A stretch of 64,000 bases of DNA from positions 1 to 64,000 of the forward strand of contig JAPEVC010000047.1 in assembly GCA_027946555.1 (NCBI GenBank). The letters are read 5' to 3'. Shown here in pieces: positions 57,161 through 64,000 of the stretch. The stretch is from Gnomoniopsis sp. IMI 355080 (lineage: Eukaryota; Ascomycota; Sordariomycetes; Diaporthales; Gnomoniaceae). How positions within the stretch are numbered: position 1 is the stretch's first letter; each line of letters opens with the position of its first letter. A program made the position numbers and the translations under genes. The notes below the pieces were generated by a model. The model had not been told where the DNA came from and searched no databases. It saw nothing but the letters and a program-made list of their open reading frames with translations.

Positions 57161-58068
57161 TCATGCGCGCGGCGGAGAGTATTGCCTCGGCTCCACCAGC
57201 CGCTCAGTGGATGGGTAGTGTCCCTCGTAATCGCGGCGATCATATGCGTTGTTTGGGAAGTATCCAGCAGCGAGACCTCTCTCTTCAGGCGAGTACGCAT
57301 GCGATGGCTGTGGCCGTTGAACGGTGGCGTAGTCCTGGCTGGGGTAATGTTCTGGCGAATAACCCTCCGACGGATACTGGTCCGACATGTTGTTGTTGTG
57401 GGCATGATGCTGGGTCGGGAAACCATGCTCCTGCTCTGGGGAATAGTGCTGGTGCTGGTGCTGGTACAGCCTCTCCCGCGACGCTCCTCTACTTCGGTCG
57501 CGGCCATGGGGAGGGACTTGCGGTGGCGATACATCCAGGTGGGTGCCGTAGTGGTGCTCGTGGTGATACTCTCTTGGCGGACTATACTCGCGATGATAGT
57601 ATGAGCTGTCGTTGGGGTGCTGGTAGTAATCCGTAGGTAGACCATGAGACCGCCGGTATTCAGCGCTACGACGCTCTGCACTTCGGCGTCTTTCCTCCTT
57701 TGCTAGCTCGGGATCGACGACATCAACGGCCTGGACATTTGTTAGTTTCAAACCGAGAACTCTGATTAGAATGCTGGTTAGTTTTGTCTTCTCAAGACAC
57801 TTACCGACATGTATGCTTCCGACATGCTGTGATAGCCTCTGTCGTCGACGGGAGTGTCGGGTCGCGGCTCGACAACATATGGTAATTCATCCTTGCCCAC
57901 TTCCTCATCTGCGTTGCGACGCTTCTTCTTTGTGAAGGGAACCCTCCATGGACAGCAAAAGAGGTCGCCGAGAAATCGTGTGATGGGAGGCACGCATGAT
58001 ATGGCGGCGACGAGGCAAAGAACACCGAGGAAGGCGCCAGTGGCCACGGCGGGGACGTTGATTGTCAT
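57161..58068 (-). CDS. Single-pass membrane protein with His/Tyr/Pro-rich cytoplasmic tail
   Basis: Two exons, 58068-57805 and 57730-57161, intron 74 nt (GTAAGT donor, two CTAAC-like branch sites, GTCCAG acceptor), in phase, 277 aa. Residues ~8-28 (VATGAFLGVLCLVAAISCVP) form one hydrophobic segment next to CCPWRVPFTKKKRR, a basic stop-transfer with a possible palmitoylation CC pair. A conserved-looking acidic segment (PYVVEPRPDTPVDDRGYHSM) follows, then a charged KEERRRSAERRSAEYRRS helix and a long disordered tail rich in His, Tyr, Ser and Pro with repeated YSPE motifs. No named domain. Small tail-anchored or type III proteins of this kind are widespread in Sordariomycetes but uncharacterised. 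Confidence 0.7.
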
Positions 58069-60133
58069 CTTTTTCTTTGCCCTTTTTTAATTTTGCTTTT
58101 CTGTCCCACACAGACAGCCCAAAAGCGGCCCTTCGACGGGTAACAACCCCCAAGCTTGGCAACGCCGACCAAAGCAGAATAACAGAAAGAAGGGGGGGTG
58201 GTGGAGACAGACTGCCACTACTTGGCTCTCCTTGGCCGTGGGACTGAGGAGCGGGAGTGTAGTGGAAGGAGAAGGAGAGGGGATAATGACGAATTAACAA
58301 GAGGTGGGCTGGGCAAAATATGAGATGGCTGGGGTGGGTAAAAGCTTCAACCCTTTCTTTCTTTGTGTAAGCTTCAAAGTAAAATTGAACCGGTTTCTGT
58401 GTGTGTGTGTACTGGTAATTGCTGGTAGATACCGTATGAAACGGGGCAGGTGCAGCGTCTGAAATATATGAAAAGATATCCCCCCGGGTGATGTAAGTTT
58501 GATTCGCCTGCGTGGGATCCCCGGCAAACACGGCTCGCCTAGCTGGTTCCACACCCTTCTCAAATAATAACCTTGTTGCGGCCCGCATCACCTACCACTA
58601 CTACTACCACTACACTAAAAAGTGCAATGCCCCCAGACATTTCGCCTCGCAGGCCTCGGGGTGGATATGACGGAACCTGCAAAGAGATGGATCCCTCGTC
58701 GCTGTTTCCATGATTGGATATATTGGTCCAATTCTCCCCCGTTCGTACCTCCAAAGGACCACCAAAATATGCTTGCTCATTATCAGATAAAAGTCCCAAT
58801 GCTTGCAACAGATTATGCAATGCCGTGCAAGCCGTTCAAAAACTAATAATAACGTTCACATCCAGGAACATATGTTCATCTTGAGAACCACAGCGACTGG
58901 ACGATCCAGATCAGATAGATGGTGACCATGCATGCGCTCTACCAGAAGATCAATGCAAATCATGCAAATCAGGAACCGGCCCGCCTCTTTCTCTGGCTCC
59001 ACCTTGTCCTGCACTGCTGCACGGCATCAGCTGAACCAATTGCTCTTGGCCAAGGCTTAGCGACAAACGGTCGAGTGACGATCGGCCATGACTTCATAGT
59101 GTGTGGTGGATCCTGGAGGGGGTCACTGCCATGGTTTTTTTTTGACTTTATTGTCTCTCCTCAACGGCCAGAACGGCAAGTGTTCACTAGACAAAAACTC
59201 CCCGATTGGTCCTGCCACAATGCTTGAGTCGAAAATCCAGATCTGGACCCAGCCTTCTTGATTTATTTTGGTTGTTTGCCCTTTTTTTTTCTCGCAAAGT
59301 CCCCCGTGCCACACGTGCAGACAATGATGTCGAATGCACCGCCTCACTTGCCACGCGCAGTCAACAGCTCGGCCTATCGTAAATCATTCCGACCTTTTCC
59401 CACAGCACGGACAAACTCCGATTTATGGCGGCCTCGATGACGCTCTCATTGAACGAGTTGTAATACTCGGACAGCTGGGAACGTGTGGCTGTGCTCTGAG
59501 TTGTTACCAGGGCCGTCAATGAGGGGTTGAATGACCCAACCTCGCAATCTTCACCCAGTCTGGGACGGAGACAGGCAAACGAACTAGATTCCAAATTCTA
59601 GTTGTCGCCGACGACTCGCCGCGCGTAAGGAGTCTGCCGCACGAAGAGTCTCATCGTTCACCCCGCGTTTGTCTGGACGGCTGGACGGCCACGAATGGGC
59701 ACGAGACTCTACACGTTTCGCCATCTATGAGGTGAGGCGCTTCATTTGCTTGCTGAGCCACCCCGCATTGGGCTGCCTGGCCGCTGGCTCCCCAGGCATG
59801 ACAGGCATTGAGAGAAGATCGTCTCAAGGAACGCTTAGTAGGCGCACAGGCGCCACAGGCCATCAGATGAAAATTTGTCTAGGCCTAGTTGGGGGTTAGT
59901 GACAGGGGCCTTCCCGTCCCCTGGGTCTAGTGTGCCGGTCCCTTGGTACACTACCGTGAATGAACTTTGACGACCATATGGTTCGTGATGGCTTCCATTG
60001 ATACTGTGAGGATATAATGAAAATACGCTGAAAACTCCGTCTTCCTTGATGTTCTCTTACGGTCTATCGCGTACTTCTATCACCCCAAAGCGTGTTGTTG
60101 AGTCGAGAACTTAGGAACCCCTTCACCTACAGG
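58069..60133. other. 2.1-kb intergenic region
   Basis: Promoter of the single-TM gene at the left and 3' UTR of the MYND gene at the right. It contains short GT and poly-T tracts (about 58401-58412, 59138-59146, 59282-59290). No gene recognised. Confidence 0.5.
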
Positions 60134-60969
60134 CTACTTAACACCAGGATGTGATGAACCTGTCGTGGTCCTGTTTCCCTTGCTCATCGACAGCTGATCG
60201 AAAGCTTGCTGCCCAACATGTCGCTCCACCGCAAGCGAAGTCGCTGACAGCTGTTGCGATATTTGCTGCACTGCAGCTCGGAACTGGGCGGGGGTGACAT
60301 CTTCGAAGTGCGACTTGCCGTCATGGTAAACCTGACGCACCAATACCACAGACCCGGTGTAAGTACCCCACATACCCTCGTCAAGCCTTCTTGCCGCCGC
60401 CGAAACGGCCAGGTTGCCAACCGGCGCCCTCTTGTTGCTGAAAAGGGCAAGAAAGCCCTTGCCCGCGATGCTGTGCCCTTCTATCTTTTCAAGGCGCACC
60501 AGAGCTAGTGGGAAACAGAACGGCCAAGTTAGAACCGGGAATAGTATTTACAAACACAAAACAAAGGGAGTCGAGGGGTGAGAGGGCAGTAGGAATACGA
60601 ACCTTTGGGATCGAATTGGCCAGGCTGTAAGTTAGCATAATCCGCGCCAGTGAATAGCCGATCCAGCAAGGGCGACTGGTTACCGCGGGCGCGAACCCAG
60701 AAGATCTCCGGGGCGTGCTTATTGGCATCGAACAAGACGCAGCGCTTGTAGGGCTTCCCGTCCTCGTCCATAGGGCCGCGGTCGGTGAAGGCGACGCAGA
60801 GCATCTTGTGGAGGTTCCAGTCGGCTCTTTGACAGGCCTTGGAGCAGTAGCAGATGCTGCGGCACTGGGCGCATCCATATAGCTCGACCTCGAGGTCGTT
60901 CTTCCTGCAGACTGCGCAGTACTTGTCGGTATCGGGAAGCGTCGTGATGGTTGGGGCGGTCATGTCCAT
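60134..60969 (-). CDS. MYND-type zinc-finger protein
   Basis: Two exons, 60969-60603 and 60504-60134, intron 98 nt (GTTCGT donor, ACTAG acceptor), in phase, 245 aa; a second ATG two codons later is an alternative start. The MYND finger is complete: Cys18, Cys21, Cys33, Cys36, Cys42, Cys46, His54 and Cys58 (KYCAVCRKND, GCAQCRSICYCSKACQ, DWNLHKMLC). After the finger, RCVLFDANKHAPEIFWVRAR and later GHSIAGKGFLALFSNKRAP match a fungal family in which an N-terminal MYND finger precedes a small uncharacterised domain. MYND fingers bind proline-rich peptides in co-regulators. No SET domain is present, so it is not a histone methyltransferase. Confidence 0.82.
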
Positions 60970-62301
60970 CGTGGCTGTGGTCGTTCGATCGAGGCGTGCG
61001 GTTAGTTGGCGAAGGCAGTATCAAACGAGCGCTGACGGTGATTCAAGGGACAGTTGGGCACTCACCAATTGAGAAAGAATTGGAAACAACGTGACGAGCA
61101 GTGGAAATTGGAAGTCTAAAGGCCGAACTGGTAGTCGGAGCTGTCGACCACTCGTCGTTGCGGATGGGGAGGAAGAATACTCTGGCAAGCGGTCGACTGT
61201 GGACTGAAAGCTCAAGTGGGCGGAACGCGCTCTGGAAAGACCTGTAGCCAGTATCGAGTGAGTTGGAAATACTGGAAATATCCTTGGGTGCGAACTTCAA
61301 AGTTGGTCTGTCAAACCGCAGGGAAGATGCTAGGCAATGATGTGGTCCAAGTGGGATTGTTGATGCCTCGTTGAAGACCTCGGGAGTCGAACATTATGCT
61401 CAAATCATTGGAAGGTACGACTCTGGCAGAGAGAGTTGTCATAGGGCCCATGATCAGAGAGGTTGCGACTCTCATCATCGTAGAGAGCTTCAAGGACTGT
61501 GGAGGTAAGATTTTCACTATATATATGCGTGTTCTTTCCAAGTCTAAGTGTAAGTATCTACCTAGGTACCTAGGTAGGTAAGCAGTAGCCTCGTATGGCG
61601 AGGCTGCAGTTCAGCAGGGAGATCTACCACATGATGTAGTGGGGCTAATCCACACTATTCCTAGATACTGATGAAGCTCTGATGCCCAATGATTAGGTAT
61701 CTAGGTCAGATAGTGAAAGCTTGGTCACATCGAGGGACTGCACGCTGGAACTTGACGGGTCAAGGACTTGGAGAGCACAGATGTTTTTAGGTGAAACTGG
61801 GAACACCACCTGGATAGCAATGATCTTCATTCTACACCTTGGAGTACTTAGGTACAGTCATTGTCAGATTTCATCCTCCTTCTGCTAATCTACTGTATTA
61901 TGAACACATATTATGCGAAATGCAAGGAAGGAGAAAGGTGTGGGTCACGGGGAATGGCAACAGTAGCCATCACTTGGAGACAATGATCATCATCGGAGCC
62001 TGACCACTTTGGTCAGGTAAATTTCTCCTTAGGACCCTGGCGATAACCTCACAAACTCAAGCTTCTTCTTAAAGGCTCCTTATTCCACAGGGTTAGGGTG
62101 CTACTATAGCTCGGCGACCGATTGTAAAGCTTGTTAAGCGGCACAGCAAATCGTTGCCTAGCCAGGGTCAAGCCGTGGAGCATATACGTTTTTACATAGG
62201 TACACACTACCTAAGCCGCCCTCCACGTCTCCACCAATTTCTACCTGGTGCCAGACTTTCCATTTCATTTTGACTGACTTGACGCGGACGCCACCGTAAC
62301 C
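60970..62301. other. 1.3-kb divergent intergenic region
   Basis: Holds promoters of the MYND gene (minus) and the hydrolase gene (plus). The strongest TACCTAGGTACCTAGGTA palindrome of the window lies at 61557-61581, with weaker copies at about 61695, 61843 and 62194. No gene seen. Confidence 0.55.
61557..61581. repeat. TACCTAGGTA-type palindrome cluster
   Basis: Overlapping palindromes of the form CTACCTAGGTACCTAGGTAG. Related shorter copies occur in at least ten other intergenic sites of the window and in no coding exon that I noticed. Confidence 0.75.
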
Positions 62302-63108
62302 ATGGCAATGGACTGGCAGGCCGAGGGACCAGCGATGCTCGAGGTGGTCCACCCCAAGCCAGGACAGCCTCATACCCACACAATCATATTTCTGCATGGC
62401 CGAGGTGACACAGCCTCCGATTTCATGAAAGGCCTCACACACAATACCTGGGCTGACTCACAAGGCCGCAGCCCCATCGACATCTTTCCCACCTTCCGCT
62501 GGGTCTTTCCCACCGCGGGCTTCAAACCTTGTGCGCGCCCGGACGGACCGCGGGTTATGTCTCAATGGTTCGACCTTTGGGATGCCGTGAGCTTGGAGCA
62601 TGAGATGCTTATGCAACCCGGGTTGAAAAGTAGCGTGGAAAGAATCAGGGCATTGGTGGCGGACGAGGCTGCGAAGTTGGGCAGGCGGTGGGATAAGATC
62701 GTTTTGATGGGCATCAGTCAGGGAGGCGCTACTAGTGTGCACACGATTCTGAATCTGGTATTTCCAGCGGGCTATATAGGCCCAAAAAGGCTGGGTGCGT
62801 TCGTCGGAGTATCGTGCCGGCTGCCTTTTCCTGACAGAAATCTACAGGACACGAGGAAAATTCTCGGGCTACCTGGGGCCGAGCATGAGGGAGACGAGGT
62901 GGTGGTCAATACGCCAGTATTGCTGGAGCACTGTATAGACGACCAGACGGTGCTGGTCGCGAGTGGAAAGCAGCTGCGAGATACGCTGCGGACGTTTGGG
63001 GCCAATGTGGAATGGAGGGAGTATCCAGAGGGGGGCCACTGGTTTAAGTCGCCCGAGGGCTTGCAAGATCTGAAGGCATTCTTAGAGAAAGTCCTGCCTA
63101 GGGACTGA
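62302..63108 (+). CDS. Acyl-protein thioesterase-like alpha/beta hydrolase
   Basis: Single exon, 268 aa. Family features of phospholipase/carboxylesterase (APT1-like) proteins: HTIIFLHGRGDTASDF near residue 26, PTFRWVFPTAGFKP, WFDLWD, and the nucleophile elbow LMGISQGGATS with Ser139. The acid is Asp214 in LEHCIDDQTVL and the base His246 in YPEGGHWFK, completing the triad. APT enzymes remove palmitate from proteins and lysophospholipids in the cytosol. This protein is ~30 residues longer than APT1 and has a divergent middle, so it is more likely one of the fungal 'phospholipase/carboxylesterase' paralogues than the housekeeping APT1. The ATG context ACCATGGC is excellent; a second ATG lies two codons on. 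Confidence 0.87.
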   Translation: MAMDWQAEGPAMLEVVHPKPGQPHTHTIIFLHGRGDTASDFMKGLTHNTWADSQGRSPIDIFPTFRWVFPTAGFKPCARPDGPRVMSQWFDLWDAVSLEHEMLMQPGLKSSVERIRALVADEAAKLGRRWDKIVLMGISQGGATSVHTILNLVFPAGYIGPKRLGAFVGVSCRLPFPDRNLQDTRKILGLPGAEHEGDEVVVNTPVLLEHCIDDQTVLVASGKQLRDTLRTFGANVEWREYPEGGHWFKSPEGLQDLKAFLEKVLPRD

Positions 63109-63794
63109 AAGAAATAGAAGCACAAACCATATGTTATTCCTGAGACACTCTGCTAGCCTTTGTCCGCTTATGAGTACTAGATATGAAGGGGTGTCAAGCA
63201 AGGGGGCTGTTGGAAGCTGGAAAGCTCCCAAAGATGCTGCAATGGCAAGGGTTAGTTGACTGGGGAGCTCATCCAGAACCTACAGCCCATACTTTCCGGG
63301 AACAATATTGAATTCACACCTGTTGTTAATGGAAAGTGCCATGAAGCACGACACTCGTACCTTACTCCCATTGCTGCTTATTTTGCTCTACCCAAACCGG
63401 CATGTTTATCTGACATCTAATATGCTGAACCTTGGTCTCGATTTTTTTTTTTATTGATGGCCAAGATTAGATCTGGTCGTCAGAGAGTATGCCAAATACA
63501 TTTCACTTCATTGTCTGCATTACGAGATCATTAACGCTGCCTCTCAAAAAGTTCTGTGCTGAAAGCCTTCGACCGAGCCCCCGCGTCTGCTTTTTGGTTG
63601 ATAATAGCTATCACACGCCTACACTCACTCATCAGTCGCCCAATCACTACCAAACTTGAGCCAGCTGAATGTCATTCAAGGCTTGGCCTCCCTACATGCA
63701 AAGCGCGCAGCAGACAAGCCAACGATCTCGAGACGTTGTAAAGGAAGCGGAGGGACAGGACACTGGGAGAGTGTTAGCAAGGCCAAATTCAAAC
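63109..63794. other. Intergenic region
   Basis: A 686-bp gap: 3' UTR of the hydrolase and promoter of the next gene. Contains a poly-T tract near 63443. No gene seen. Confidence 0.6.
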
Positions 63795-64000
63795 ATGGAA
63801 GCCACGGCGAGCATAGCCGTATGTATTGAAAGTCTACATCATACATTGACTCACAAACTAATTGATATTGTCATCAAGCCTCGAAACTTTCTGAATCTTC
63901 CTGTCGAGATTCGGTTCATGATTTACCGAAGAGCTTTGGTCAGTCCGCGAAGACGGTTTTTGATCGAACCAGAGCCTGGCTTGACCAGGACGAATAGGCT
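63795..64000 (+). CDS. 5' part of a 2EXR/F-box-like gene, cut by the window end
   Basis: Exon 1 63795-63818 encodes MEATASIA; an intron of 60 nt (GTATGT donor, ACTAAT branch, TCAAG acceptor) leads in phase to exon 2 at 63879, which reads PRNFLNLPVEIRFMIYRRAL and continues open to the window edge. The LPxEIRxMIYRxAL motif is the signature of 2EXR/F-box-like fungal proteins. Only about 48 codons are visible, so nothing can be said of the rest. Confidence 0.65.
   Translation, partial: MEATASIAVCIESLHHTLTHKLIDIVIKPRNFLNLPVEIRFMIYRRALVSPRRRFLIEPEPGLTRTNR

Noticed and set aside
1..64000. Secondary-metabolite cluster, CRISPR array, phage or intact transposon
   Set aside because: No PKS/NRPS/terpene core enzyme, no regularly spaced repeats with unique spacers, no transposase or reverse-transcriptase motifs were seen. 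The transporter, 7TM protein and N-acetyltransferase alone do not define a cluster.

Overview
The window looks like nuclear DNA from a filamentous ascomycete (Pezizomycotina, most likely a Sordariomycete; the exact genus cannot be read from sequence alone). Genes are intron-containing, and most introns are 53-100 nt with GTAAGT-like donors, CTAAC/CTGAC-type branch sites and short acceptors. Several families are typical of this group: a PTH11/rhodopsin-type 7TM protein, 2EXR proteins, a DUF1996 secreted protein and an arylamine N-acetyltransferase. There are no bacterial operons, CRISPR arrays, rRNA genes or intact transposons. I resolved about 20 protein genes, with splice junctions checked by reading phase for nearly all multi-exon genes.

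Layout. 0-2.4 kb: no clear gene. 2.4-3.7 kb: C2H2 zinc-finger protein. 4.1-6.2 kb: CUE3/ASCC2 homologue (minus), head-to-head with RPS20 (uS10, plus, 6.6-7.1 kb) across 409 bp. 7.8-11.9 kb: NUP42-type CCCH/FG nucleoporin (minus). A 2.2-kb intron splits its zinc finger, and that intron contains a ~700-codon repeat-rich ORF that reads in frame into the nucleoporin. 12.7-13.9 kb: DUF1996 secreted protein. 17.4-21.8 kb: large six-exon secreted subtilase. 23.2-24.2 kb: HTH/SANT-like protein. 24.8-26.5 kb: seven-exon 7TM receptor-like protein. 31-32 kb: arylamine N-acetyltransferase. 32.1-32.6 kb: basic conserved-looking protein. 35.3-36.9 kb: MFS sugar transporter, tail-to-tail with an LrgA-LrgB fusion membrane protein (37.4-39.0 kb). 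39.7-41.2 kb: 2EXR protein. 43.6-44.5 kb: J-domain protein. 45.7-47.5 kb: DHH1 DEAD-box helicase. 49.6-51.2 kb: DUF1338/HglS-type 2-oxoadipate dioxygenase. 51.2-57.1 kb: no identifiable gene. 57.2-58.1 kb: single-TM protein. 60.1-61.0 kb: MYND-finger protein. 62.3-63.1 kb: acyl-protein-thioesterase-like hydrolase. 63.8 kb to the end: start of a second 2EXR/F-box-like gene.

Two observations stand out. First, the split NUP42 gene with its nested in-frame ORF implies two promoters making two different N-termini on one FG-repeat C-terminus, only one of which has an intact CCCH finger. Second, the genes for uS10 and for Cue3 share one promoter region. From work in yeast, ribosome collisions lead to ubiquitylation of uS10, and the Cue3-containing RQT complex reads that mark, so substrate and reader may be co-expressed here. 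Other points are an LrgA-LrgB fusion with a GC-AG intron, two stop-free introns of length 3n that would give in-frame isoforms if retained, a subtilase with a very long N-terminal region, and recurrent TACCTAGGTA-type palindromes in intergenic DNA.
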